Notes: generated by a model not told the origin, from the sequence alone. A DNA stretch of 16,590 bases from Synechococcaceae bacterium WB8_1B_136 (GCA_010029175.1 RGNC01000029.1:1-16590); one strand, 5' to 3'. Positions 7,520 through 14,544 are shown, counted from the stretch's first letter. Numbers and translations: made by a program.

Positions 7520-7623
7520 CGCCTCTGCCGTTGATCCGGCCTCCACTGCACCGATCGTAGGGAGCCCGACCAGGGACGCCGAAGCCACGCCAGGCCGGCT
7601 GGTAAGTTCTTGGGGTGTGGTTC

Positions 7624-7697
7624 GGGTCGGTGCCCGAGTGGTTAATGGGGGCGGACTGTAAATCCGCTGGCTCTGCCTACGTTGGTTCAAATCCAAC
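7624..7697 (+). tRNA. tRNA-Tyr(GTA) lacking its 3' acceptor strand
   Basis: All elements of a class II tRNA-Tyr are present up to the T-arm: acceptor 5' strand GGGTCGG (7624-7630), D-stem CCC/GGG (7633-7635, 7647-7649), anticodon stem GCGGA/TCCGC around loop CTGTAAA with anticodon GTA at 7658-7660, a long variable arm (7668-7680), and T-stem GTTGG/CCAAC (7681-7685, 7693-7697) with loop TTCAAAT. The next seven bases should be close to CCGACCC to close the acceptor stem, but the sequence reads CCCTTGG, which pairs at only two positions plus one wobble. As written this cannot fold into a normal tRNA. It runs directly into a tRNA-Thr 3' half. Confidence 0.75.
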
Positions 7698-7742
7698 CCC
7701 TTGGTAAGGGAGAGGTCACGAGTTCAAGTCTCGTCAAGGGCT
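7698..7742 (+). pseudogene. 3' half of tRNA-Thr(GGT), fused to tRNA-Tyr
   Basis: From the anticodon loop onward this is a tRNA-Thr(GGT): loop TTGGTAA (7701-7707, anticodon GGT at 7703-7705), 3' anticodon strand GGGAG (7708-7712), variable AGGTC (7713-7717), T-stem ACGAG/CTCGT (7718-7722, 7730-7734) with loop TTCAAGT, and acceptor 3' strand CAAGGGC with discriminator T (7735-7742). The acceptor 5' strand (expected GCCCTTG), the D-arm and most of the 5' anticodon strand are missing; only CCC before the loop can pair with GGG. A run of T follows at 7742-7745. It looks like the product of a deletion, or of an assembly collapse, between neighbouring tRNA-Tyr and tRNA-Thr genes. Confidence 0.7.
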
Positions 7743-7772
7743 TTTCATCCCTGGCTCCTCCTGCGGGTAGTG

Positions 7773-7826
7773 CCACGGTCTTGTCGCAGCCCACGGTCTT
7801 GCCGCAACCCACGGCTTTGCTAGGGC
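7773..7826 (+). repeat. Three 18-bp tandem repeats upstream of the aldehyde dehydrogenase gene
   Basis: Three contiguous 18-base units: ccacggtcttgtcgcagc, ccacggtcttgccgcaac and ccacggctttgctagggc, followed by a partial fourth (ccacg). Units 1 and 2 differ at two positions; unit 3 has diverged at its 3' end. They fill the gap between the tRNA locus and the aldehyde dehydrogenase start. Their role is unknown. Confidence 0.8.
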
Positions 7827-7880
7827 CCACGTCAAGGCTGCAGCTGCGCTGAGCCGCGTTCCGCCCATCCCCCCAGCCCG

Positions 7881-9254
7881 ATGCTCACCACCTCGATCCC
7901 CGCGATGCGCCAGTCGGTGAGCGACGGCAGCACCCGCCCCCTGGCCTGGCGGATGGAGCAGCTGGAGCGGCTGGAGCAGGCCGTGCGGGCCCGAGGCGAT
8001 GCGGTGCTGGAGGCCCTCGCCCGGGATCTGGGCAAACCGCCGGTGGAGGCCTACTTCGAGCTGGTGGCCGTGCAGCAGGAACTGCGGCTCACCCGCAGGA
8101 ACCTGCGCCGCTGGATGGCCCCCCGGCCCGTTGCGGTGCCCCTGAGCCTGCAGCCAGGCCGGGCCGAGGTGATCCCTGAGCCCCTGGGCTGCGTGCTGAT
8201 CATCGGCCCCTGGAACTACCCGTTCCACCTCACCGTGCAGCCCCTGGTGAGCGCCCTGGCGGCAGGCAACACGGCGGTGCTCAAGCCCTCCGAGCACGCC
8301 CCGGCCACCGCGGCGCTGATCGGCGAGCTGATCGCCGCGGCCTTCCCCCCCAGCACGGTGCAGGTGGTGCAGGGTGATGGCCAGGTGGCCGCCGAGCTGC
8401 TGCAACAGCGCTTCGATCACATTTTCTTCACCGGCGGCGAACGGGTGGGGCGGCTGGTGATGGCGGCGGCGGCCCAGCAGCTCACCCCGATCACCCTGGA
8501 GCTGGGGGGAAAGAGTCCGGCGGTGGTGCTGGCCGATGCCGATCTCGATGTGACGGCGCGGCGGCTGGTGTGGGGCAAGGCCCTCAACGCCGGCCAGACC
8601 TGCATCGCCCCCGACTACCTGCTGGTGCAGGACGCCATCCGAGCCGAGCTGCTGGGCCGCATGGGGGAGCGCATCACCGCCTGCTTCGGCGCTGATCCCC
8701 TGGCCTCGCCGGATCTGGCCTCGATCGTGAACACCGCGCAATTTCAGCGCCTCTCCGCCCTGCTGGAGGGGGCCCGCCAGCGGGGGCAGATCCTCTGGGG
8801 CGGCCAGAGCGATGCCGAGCGCCGGCGCATCGCCCCCACCCTGATCCAGGTGGACAGCCCCCAGGATCCCCTGATGCAGGAGGAGCTGTTCGGCCCGCTG
8901 CTGCCGGTGCTCAGCGTGGGGGATCTGGGGCAGGCCATCTCCCTGATCAACCAGCGTCCCAAACCCCTGGCGCTCTATCTGTTCTCCAAACGCGAACAGG
9001 CCCGGCAACAGCTGCTGGCGGGCACCAGCTCGGGCGGGGTGTGCTTCAACGACGTGATCATGCACGTGGGGGTGCCGGAGCTGCCCTTCGGCGGCGTGGG
9101 CTCCAGCGGCATGGGCAGCTACCACGGCCGCGCGGGCTTCGACACGTTCTCCCACCAGCGCAGCGTGCTGCGGCGCCCCTTCCGGTTCGATGCCCCCTTC
9201 CGCTACCCCCCCTATGGCGATCGCCTGCCGCTGATCCGCCGGCTGCTGGGGTGA
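7881..9254 (+). CDS. Aldehyde dehydrogenase, class 3 / fatty-aldehyde type
   Basis: A 457-residue NAD(P)+-dependent enzyme oxidising an aldehyde to its acid. Motifs are GPWNYPFHL (109-117) with the oxyanion Asn112, LKPSE (134-138) with Lys135 for the cofactor, FFTGGERVGR (182-191), TLELGGKSP (205-213) with general base Glu207, and NAGQTCIAPDY (236-246) with nucleophile Cys241. PLPFGGVGSSGMG-like text near residue 400 and the ~450-residue length fit the class 3 (ALDH3) family. Cyanobacterial members of this group are linked to fatty-aldehyde oxidation, so that substrate is an inference. The ATG at 7881 starts the first sensible N-terminus. The next gene on the same strand (LysM) begins 84 bases downstream. 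Confidence 0.93.
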   Translation: MLTTSIPAMRQSVSDGSTRPLAWRMEQLERLEQAVRARGDAVLEALARDLGKPPVEAYFELVAVQQELRLTRRNLRRWMAPRPVAVPLSLQPGRAEVIPEPLGCVLIIGPWNYPFHLTVQPLVSALAAGNTAVLKPSEHAPATAALIGELIAAAFPPSTVQVVQGDGQVAAELLQQRFDHIFFTGGERVGRLVMAAAAQQLTPITLELGGKSPAVVLADADLDVTARRLVWGKALNAGQTCIAPDYLLVQDAIRAELLGRMGERITACFGADPLASPDLASIVNTAQFQRLSALLEGARQRGQILWGGQSDAERRRIAPTLIQVDSPQDPLMQEELFGPLLPVLSVGDLGQAISLINQRPKPLALYLFSKREQARQQLLAGTSSGGVCFNDVIMHVGVPELPFGGVGSSGMGSYHGRAGFDTFSHQRSVLRRPFRFDAPFRYPPYGDRLPLIRRLLG

Positions 9255-9279
9255 AGGCAACGGCATTTCTGTGCCTTAT

Positions 9280-9297
9280 GGGGACTGGCGCAGCCCC
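9280..9297 (+). terminator. Hairpin after the aldehyde dehydrogenase gene, possible terminator
   Basis: GGGG-a-CTG-gcg-CAG-CCCC can form a seven-pair, GC-rich stem with one bulged A. There is no T-tract after it, so intrinsic termination is doubtful. Confidence 0.3.
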
Positions 9298-9338
9298 GGG
9301 ATCTCCTTAAGGTTCACCCAGTCCACCCCTCACCCTCC

Positions 9339-10370
9339 ATGCGCCGTTTCGGGAGCGCCCCTGTTGCCGCCCTGGCCCTGGCCCTGCTGCTGCCCCTGCC
9401 GGGCCTGGCCGGCGAGGTGGTGGTGAAGCCGGGCGAAACCCTCTCGGAACTGGCCGATCGCTACGGCATCTCGGTGCAGCGCCTGATGCAGCTCAACGGC
9501 CTCAAGGACGCCAAAGACCTCTGGGCCGGCAGCCGCATCCAGGTGCCCGGTGCCGGCAGCAGCGCCAGCGCCACCACCGGCCGCACCGCCGGCGGGGCAG
9601 GCAACTACACGGTGAAGCCGGGCGAAACCCTCTCCGAAATTGCCGATCGCTACGGCATCACGGTGCAGCGCCTGATGCAGCTCAACGGCTTCAAGGATGC
9701 CAAGGACCTCTGGGCCGGCAGCCGCATCCAGGTGCCCGGCGCCAGCAAAACAGCCGCACGGCCCAGCGCGCCCCCCCCGGTGAACCGCAATGCCAGGGAG
9801 CACAAGGTGCAACCCGGCGAAACCCTCTCCGAGCTTGCCGATCGCTATGGCGTGCCCGTGGAGCGGCTGGTGGCCCTCAACGGCCTCAACAAGCCCGATG
9901 AGCTGATGGCCGGCGACACGCTCCAGTTGCGCGGCACCGTGAAACCGACCGCAAAACCAGCGGCGAAGCTGTCGGCGGAACCGGCCGCGAAACCCGTGGC
10001 CAAACCCGCCCCGAAACCAGCGGTGAACCCCGCCGTGAAACCAGTGCCCACAGCGGCGGCGAAACCGGTCACCACCACTGCGGTAGCCAGCGTCGCCAAA
10101 CCCGTGGCCAAGCCCGCCAAAGCCACCACGCCCGACTGGCGCAGCTACGGCCCGCTGCAGGTGGACTGGGCCAACTGGCAAGCCATGGGGGGCAGCTATG
10201 TGGCCCCCAGCCTCAACAGCGATGGGCAGCCCCTCTACCTGGCTGTGAACTGCGGCGCCCGACGGCTCAATGCCACGGGCCAGTCGGGGGTCTGGAAGAG
10301 CTGGGATGCCCCCCGCAGCGACTTCGAGGAGCAGTTGATCAACGACCTCTGCAAGGCCAAGCAGAGCTGA
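9339..10370 (+). CDS. Exported protein with three LysM domains
   Basis: A 343-residue protein, likely peptidoglycan-binding and periplasmic or cell-wall located. A signal peptide occupies residues 1-25 (PVAALALALLLPLPGLAG). Three LysM repeats follow at about 26-70, 89-133 and 154-198, each with the V-x-PGETLSE-[LI]-ADRYG opening and a W/L-AG-x-x-[IL]-[QR]-V/L end. A Lys/Pro/Ala-rich linker (~200-265) resembles a wall-spanning spacer. The C-terminal domain (~267-343; WRSYGPLQVDWANWQAMGG, NCGARRLN) contains two Cys and has no family I can name. LysM1 and LysM2 are nearly identical in DNA, a recent internal duplication. It converges with recQ, with 14 bases between stops. Confidence 0.9.
   Translation: MRRFGSAPVAALALALLLPLPGLAGEVVVKPGETLSELADRYGISVQRLMQLNGLKDAKDLWAGSRIQVPGAGSSASATTGRTAGGAGNYTVKPGETLSEIADRYGITVQRLMQLNGFKDAKDLWAGSRIQVPGASKTAARPSAPPPVNRNAREHKVQPGETLSELADRYGVPVERLVALNGLNKPDELMAGDTLQLRGTVKPTAKPAAKLSAEPAAKPVAKPAPKPAVNPAVKPVPTAAAKPVTTTAVASVAKPVAKPAKATTPDWRSYGPLQVDWANWQAMGGSYVAPSLNSDGQPLYLAVNCGARRLNATGQSGVWKSWDAPRSDFEEQLINDLCKAKQS
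9422..9743 (+). repeat. Recent internal duplication of a LysM unit (189-base period)
   Basis: Bases 9422-9554 and 9611-9743 match with about eight differences by my count over roughly 130 bases, most of them silent. The third LysM unit is much more divergent. The period is 63 codons, so the frame is preserved. Confidence 0.85.
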
Positions 10371-10384
10371 GCCGCCGGAGGAGC

Positions 10385-11878
10385 TCAGGCCGCCAGCTTC
10401 AGGGGCCAGGGCTCCCGCAGGAAACGGCGACCGGCGGGCCTGAGCCAGAGCCTCTGGCTGCCGTCGTCGCTCTCGCTGATCAGCTCCTCCTGCACCAGCC
10501 GCCGCGCCAGCCAGCGCCAGCGGTCCACCTCAGCACCGTCCGCGCTGGCCAGGTCGTCGCCAAGGCTGCGCAGATCCACACCACTGCGCTGCTCCAGCAG
10601 CGCCAGCACCTGGGCCGCCTGCTGCGACCAGTCCACCAGGGCCGGCTGGCTGGTGCAGCGATCGCAGCGGCCGCACGGGGGCACCAGCTCCCCCACCGCC
10701 AGCAGCAGGGCCTGCTCCCGGCATCCCGGCCCCTCGGCCACGGCCTCCATGCGCCGCAGTTGCTGCTGGGCCAGCTCCAGCCGCCAGGGCTCCGGCACGC
10801 CCCCATCACCGGCCATCTGCTGCCCCGAGGAACGAATCGCCCAACCCAGGCTGGTGCGGTCGTCGGGGTCGAACAGCACCAGGCAGCGGGCCGGCAAGCC
10901 ATCGCGGCCCGCCCGGCCCGATTCCTGCAGGTAGCCCTCCGCACTGGCGGGCAGGTCGAGGTGCAGCACCAGCCCCACATCCGGCCGGTCCACGCCCATG
11001 CCGAAGGCCACCGTGGCCACCAGCACCGGCGCCGGATGGTCCTGGAAGTGGGTCAGGGCCAGGGAACGGCTCTCGGGATCCATGCCGGCGTGATACGCAA
11101 TCGCCTCCACCCCCGCCTCGGCCAGCCGCGTGGCCCAGCTCTCCACGGAGCGCCTGGTGCGGGCATAGATCAACACGGCGCCGCGGGCCTGCTCCAAGGC
11201 CTCCAGCACATGGGGCAGGGGATCCCGCGGCCGCCGCCGCATGGCGTAGGAGAGGTTGTCGCGGCGGGCCGAACGCACCTGAATCAGGGGCCGGCGCAGC
11301 TGCAACAGGCGGATCAGATCGGCCCGCACCCGCGGGGCGGCCGTGGCACTCAGGGCCACCAGCGGCACCCCGGGGCACAGACGCCGCAGCTCGCCAAGAC
11401 GGCGGTAGTCGGGCCGGAAATCATGGCCCCAGGCGCTGATGCAGTGGGCCTCATCCACCGCCAGCCCCACCAGCTGACCCTGGTCCTGAATCTCCTCCAG
11501 CAGCCGGCGGGTGGCCTCCACCTGCAGGCGCTCCGGAGCTAGGTAGAGCAGCCGCAGACGGTTGCTGCGCACCCGCTCCAGCAGCTGGCGGCGGCTGGCG
11601 GGATCGAGGCCGCGGTGCAGGCAGGCCGCCGCAATGCCCCGGCGCTGCAGATGCAACACCTGATCTTCCATCAGGGCCACCAGGGGGGAGATCACCAGCA
11701 CCAGGCCGTCGCGCACCAGGGCCGGCAGCTGGTAGCAGAGTGATTTGCCAGCCCCCGTGGGCAGCACCGCCAGGCAGTCGCGGCCCTCCAGCATCGCCTC
11801 CACCACAGGACGCTGGCCCGGCCGGAAACTGGGCCAGCCGAAATGGGTCTGCAGGGCCTGCTCGAGGGGATCGGCCAT
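10385..11878 (-). CDS. recQ: ATP-dependent DNA helicase RecQ (short form, no HRDC)
   Basis: A 497-residue superfamily 2 helicase unwinding DNA 3' to 5' in repair and recombination. Motifs are FRPGQ (18-22, motif 0), LPTGAGKSLCYQ (39-50, Walker A), DEAHCISAWGHDFRPDY (142-158, motif II plus the RecQ aromatic loop), ALSATA (175-180), YHAGM (262-266) and QESGRAGRDG (318-327, motif VI). The zinc site is C386, C402, C405 and C408 (CGRCDRC). A winged-helix-like stretch follows, but the HRDC domain of the longer E. coli RecQ is absent. The start is taken at ATG 11878 because AAGG lies eight bases before it; an ATG at 11899 would add seven residues and overlap the upstream gene. Probably co-transcribed with that gene. 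Confidence 0.93.
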   Translation of the reverse strand: MADPLEQALQTHFGWPSFRPGQRPVVEAMLEGRDCLAVLPTGAGKSLCYQLPALVRDGLVLVISPLVALMEDQVLHLQRRGIAAACLHRGLDPASRRQLLERVRSNRLRLLYLAPERLQVEATRRLLEEIQDQGQLVGLAVDEAHCISAWGHDFRPDYRRLGELRRLCPGVPLVALSATAAPRVRADLIRLLQLRRPLIQVRSARRDNLSYAMRRRPRDPLPHVLEALEQARGAVLIYARTRRSVESWATRLAEAGVEAIAYHAGMDPESRSLALTHFQDHPAPVLVATVAFGMGVDRPDVGLVLHLDLPASAEGYLQESGRAGRDGLPARCLVLFDPDDRTSLGWAIRSSGQQMAGDGGVPEPWRLELAQQQLRRMEAVAEGPGCREQALLLAVGELVPPCGRCDRCTSQPALVDWSQQAAQVLALLEQRSGVDLRSLGDDLASADGAEVDRWRWLARRLVQEELISESDDGSQRLWLRPAGRRFLREPWPLKLAA

Positions 11879-11888
11879 GGCCGCGACC

Positions 11889-12932
11889 TTAACCGTCACT
11901 CACCGCCACGGGGAGGGCCGGGGCCTCCAGCTGATCCGGCGCCTCCTCCACGATCTGGAGCCGCACCCGCTTGCCGCCGGCCAGCTCGCCGAGCGACACG
12001 CGCATGGTGTTGCCGCTGAGGCTCTGCAGCAGGGTGAGCAGCTCCCGCAGGTGGGGCGTGCTGCTGCCGCTCTCCACCCACAGCCGCTCCTGCAGGCCGT
12101 TGAGCCGGCGCCAGCTGGTGTGCAGCCGCAACACGGCGCTCTCCAGGGCCTGGGCCTGGCCCACCGCATCGGCCAGCAGCCCCAGGGCATCAAGACGCAG
12201 GGCTTCCTGCATGGCCTTGTCCAGATCCAGCTCCCCCTGCTGGAAGGCCCGCACCGCCAGCCCCGCCTCGGCGGCCTTGCTGAGCCAGCGGGCGGTGCTG
12301 GTCACGTCCTTCACCCGCTCCAGTTCCGGCTCATCGCGCAGCACCTTGCGCAGATCCTCCTGCTGCTCCTCCGGCAGCTTGGCCAGCTCCTTCACCAGGG
12401 GCGCCACCGCCCGCGCCGGCAGCAGGTTCTCCGCGGTGCGCTGGCGGATCTCCTCGGGCAGGAGAGGGCTGGTGGCGGCGGTGAACTCATCGGTGAGCTG
12501 GCGCACCTGCTTGCGGGTGATCTGCTGGCCGTCGTTGGCCGCCTCGCCGATCATCAGCTGCACCTCGGGGTCGGCCTGGGCCGTCTCCATGAAGGCCCGC
12601 TTGGAGAAGTTGTTCACGCTGCTCTCCTCCAGCACCCCCTCCCCCAGCATCTGATCAGCCGACTCCGCCAGCTGGATCAGGGCGTAGGCGCGGGTCTTGC
12701 TGATCTCCTGCTCCCGCAGCCACTGCAGGAAACCACCGCCCCGGCCCTCGCCGCCGCGGCGCTCGCGGTCGCGCACCGCCTTGAGGATGCGGCCGCGCCA
12801 GATCTCGGTCTGCAGGTCGAAGCGGTCGCACACCGCCCAGGCCTCCTCGATCCGGGCCAGAAACTCCATCGCGCTGATGGTGTCGCTGTCGGGATCGGGC
12901 AACTCGAGGCTGAGGATCGAGGCCTCGGGCAT
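11889..12932 (-). CDS. Conserved-looking helical protein of unknown function
   Basis: A 347-residue, charged, mostly alpha-helical protein; I do not recognise a named family. Residues ~50-90 (GRILKAVRDRERRGG, then FLQWLREQEISKTRAYALIQ) look like a helix-turn-helix reminiscent of ParB-type DNA-binding segments. Residues ~100-190 continue with short amphipathic helices (SSVNNFSKRAFMETAQ, ITRKQVRQLTDEF). The C-terminal third is Leu-rich and could form a coiled coil (LRELLTLLQSLSGN). No signal peptide or membrane segment. The frame is open to 13079, but ATG 12932 (MPEASILSLELPDPDSD) is chosen because the longer form would run through the psaE promoter and into psaE. It precedes recQ by 10 bases and is divergent from psaE. 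DNA binding is inference only. Confidence 0.75.
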   Translation of the reverse strand: MPEASILSLELPDPDSDTISAMEFLARIEEAWAVCDRFDLQTEIWRGRILKAVRDRERRGGEGRGGGFLQWLREQEISKTRAYALIQLAESADQMLGEGVLEESSVNNFSKRAFMETAQADPEVQLMIGEAANDGQQITRKQVRQLTDEFTAATSPLLPEEIRQRTAENLLPARAVAPLVKELAKLPEEQQEDLRKVLRDEPELERVKDVTSTARWLSKAAEAGLAVRAFQQGELDLDKAMQEALRLDALGLLADAVGQAQALESAVLRLHTSWRRLNGLQERLWVESGSSTPHLRELLTLLQSLSGNTMRVSLGELAGGKRVRLQIVEEAPDQLEAPALPVAVSDG

Positions 12933-13044
12933 GGGGAGCGGTGAACGGAGAGGTCGATGGTGCCACGTTTCGTGACGGCCGTCCGGCTCCCCCGCCCAGG
13001 CCGGGTACATTCCCTTCGACAGCCACACCTCATTCAGCGCAGCG
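12933..13044 (+). promoter_or_regulatory. Divergent promoter region for psaE and the helical-protein/recQ genes
   Basis: This 112-base gap separates two divergent starts. A possible psaE -10 element, TACATT, sits at 13006-13011, but no good -35 was seen at the usual spacing. The assignment rests mainly on gene geometry. Confidence 0.4.
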
Positions 13045-13254
13045 ATGGCCATCTCCCGCGGCGACAAGGTGCGCATCAAGCGTCCTGAGTCCTACTGGTT
13101 CAACGAAGTCGGCACCGTCGCGTCGGTCGACACCTCCGGCATCCGCTACCCCGTTGTGGTGCGCTTTGAGAAGGTGAACTACAACGGCGTGAGCGGCTCC
13201 GAAGGCGGCATCAACACCAACAACTTCGCCGAGAGCGAGCTCGAGAAGGCCTGA
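13045..13254 (+). CDS. psaE: Photosystem I reaction centre subunit IV (PsaE)
   Basis: A 69-residue, SH3-fold peripheral subunit on the stromal (cytoplasmic) side of photosystem I. In cyanobacteria it helps ferredoxin docking and cyclic electron flow. The sequence is a complete, typical PsaE: MAISRGDKVRIKRPESYWFNEVG-type opening, then VVVRFEKVNYNGVSGSEGG and NTNNFAESELE. The ATG at 13045 matches the family N-terminus exactly. It appears monocistronic, with a 444-base gap to mutM. This gene is the strongest single marker that the host is a cyanobacterium. Confidence 0.98.
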   Translation: MAISRGDKVRIKRPESYWFNEVGTVASVDTSGIRYPVVVRFEKVNYNGVSGSEGGINTNNFAESELEKA

Positions 13255-13278
13255 TCCCCTGACAAGCCCTGACCAGGC

Positions 13279-13467
13279 TCAGTCCCCACTGACTGGCCAG
13301 AGCATTCTCCAGCCTTCCATCACCCCCGGGGCATCACGGACCACCAGCAACAGGCGCTGCTTGTGGCAGGGGCGCTCACCAGCCTCGGCCCAATGGCAGC
13401 CCTCAATGGCCTGTTCTTGGGCCTGGCCACCGCCAGCCGCGCGGACTAGCGGGCGGTGCAGGTTCAA
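13279..13467 (-). CDS. Possible small protein downstream of psaE
   Basis: A 62-codon frame, stop at 13279-13281, converging with psaE. Most codons end in G or C, as in the real genes here, and the composition is protein-like (EGCHWAEAGERPCHKQR, LLLVVRDAPGVMEGWRMLWP), with two Cys and three Trp. The start is weak: the first usable codon is TTG at 13467, with no ribosome-binding site seen and no upstream ATG before an in-frame stop. I do not recognise the protein. It may be a genuine small cyanobacterial gene, a decayed one, or chance. Confidence 0.35.
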   Translation of the reverse strand: MNLHRPLVRAAGGGQAQEQAIEGCHWAEAGERPCHKQRLLLVVRDAPGVMEGWRMLWPVSGD

Positions 13468-13698
13468 AGATGCAGACCGGAGGATTCACCCCAAACACTC
13501 TCCCAAATTCTGTACAAGCCGTACAGAATTTGGGAGACGATTCAGGCATCACCTGCAACATCAGCGGTGAAGCAATAGCCGTGAATCAGCGGCGGCCAGC
13601 AGCCTCCGGAGCGCTTGTCGACCAACATCCTCAGCGCCCGCGCCACCCCCGCCTGGGCTGCGTGGCAGCCTGGCGCGCGAACGGAGAGCTGGTGGTCC
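13468..13698 (+). other. Non-coding gap upstream of mutM carrying a perfect hairpin
   Basis: No convincing gene was found in this stretch. A plus frame from 13470 and a minus frame ending at 13542 both cross it, but neither resembles a known protein. Its first half is less GC-rich than its surroundings and contains the 17-bp inverted repeat. The mutM promoter is presumably here, but I could not place it. Confidence 0.5.
13499..13537 (+). repeat. Perfect 17-bp inverted repeat with 5-base loop
   Basis: The arm TCTCCCAAATTCTGTAC (13499-13515) is followed by loop AAGCC and the exact reverse complement (13521-13537). There is no T-tract on the plus side, so it is not a standard terminator. It could be an operator, an element-end hairpin or an RNA structure. 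Confidence 0.9.
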
Positions 13699-14544
13699 TT
13701 GCCTGAACTGCCCGAGGTGGAAACGGTGCGCCGCGGCCTGGAGCGGCAGGTGGTGAACTTCACCATCGAGCGGGTGGAGGTGCTCAGGGAGCGGGCGATC
13801 GCCGCACCCCCCTCGACCTCCCTGTTCTGCGCGGCCCTGGAGGGCTGCACGGTGACGCAGTGGCTGCGGCGCGGCAAATACCTGATGGCAGAGCTGCGCG
13901 ACCACGGTGAAGCAGCCGGCCATTGGGGCGTGCACCTGCGCATGACCGGCCAGTTCCTCTGGATCGACGAGCCACATCCGCCCTGCCCCCACACCCGCGT
14001 GCGGATCTGGAACACCGCCGGCCAGGAGCTGCGCTTCGTGGACACCCGCAGCTTCGGAGAGATGTGGTGGGTGCCGCCGGGGGAAGCGCTTGAAACGGTG
14101 ATGACCGGCCTGCAGAAGCTGGGCCCGGAGCCCTTCGGCGAGGCCTTCACACCCGCCTACCTGGCGCGGAGCCTGGCTGGCTCCCGGCGCCCAATCAAGA
14201 CGGCCCTCCTGGATCAGTCGCTGGTGGCCGGCGTAGGCAACATCTACGCCGATGAATCGCTGTTCATGGCCGGCATCGCACCGCGCACCCCCGCCGGGCA
14301 GGTGGGATCCAGCCGGCTGCAGCAGCTCCATGGGGCCCTGGTGGAGGTGCTGCACACCAGCATCGGCGCCGGTGGCACCACCTTCTCCGACTTCCGCGAT
14401 CTCACCGGCACCAACGGCAACTACGGCAATGCCGCCTGGGTGTACCGCCGTGGCGGAGAACCCTGCCGCCGCTGCGGCACCCCCATCAGACGCGACAAGC
14501 TGGCGGGACGCGGAACCCACTGGTGCCCGCGCTGCCAGAGCTGA
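13699..14544 (+). CDS. mutM: Formamidopyrimidine-DNA glycosylase (TTG start)
   Basis: A 281-residue base-excision-repair enzyme removing oxidised purines such as 8-oxoguanine, with AP-lyase activity. After Met removal the protein must begin with catalytic Pro; here TTG at 13699 is followed by PELPEVETVRRGL, so this TTG fixes the start although the frame is open further up. A GGAG about 12 bases before it can serve for ribosome binding. Other marks are LRRGKYL with the conserved Lys, HLRMTGQF, the helix-two-turn-helix DQSLVAGVGNIYADESLF, and a C-terminal zinc finger (CRRCG and CPRCQ). Length is normal. mtnB follows 45 bases downstream, possibly in one transcript. Confidence 0.95.
   Translation: MPELPEVETVRRGLERQVVNFTIERVEVLRERAIAAPPSTSLFCAALEGCTVTQWLRRGKYLMAELRDHGEAAGHWGVHLRMTGQFLWIDEPHPPCPHTRVRIWNTAGQELRFVDTRSFGEMWWVPPGEALETVMTGLQKLGPEPFGEAFTPAYLARSLAGSRRPIKTALLDQSLVAGVGNIYADESLFMAGIAPRTPAGQVGSSRLQQLHGALVEVLHTSIGAGGTTFSDFRDLTGTNGNYGNAAWVYRRGGEPCRRCGTPIRRDKLAGRGTHWCPRCQS

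Noticed and set aside
7566..7572. CCCGACC upstream of tRNA-Tyr as a displaced acceptor 3' strand (permuted tRNA)
   Set aside because: It matches only six or seven bases, lacks flanking tRNA structure and is likely chance in GC-rich DNA; the Thr 3' half at the junction explains the locus better as a deletion.
7734..9266. Long 510-codon minus-strand frame opposite the aldehyde dehydrogenase
   Set aside because: It is the shadow of a high-GC gene: His/Gln/Gly-rich, with no motif, while the plus strand has every catalytic residue of an aldehyde dehydrogenase.
9261..9276. AAGGCA/TGCCTT stem after the aldehyde dehydrogenase as a terminator
   Set aside because: Six pairs with a 12-base loop and no T-tract; too weak to call separately from the stronger hairpin just downstream.
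13506..13530. LexA/SOS box of cyanobacterial type in the inverted repeat centre (GTAC...GTAC)
   Set aside because: As I recall, the picocyanobacterial LexA site has four bases between the GTAC-like halves; here there are five, and the palindrome extends far beyond a LexA site. mutM is also not a usual LexA target.
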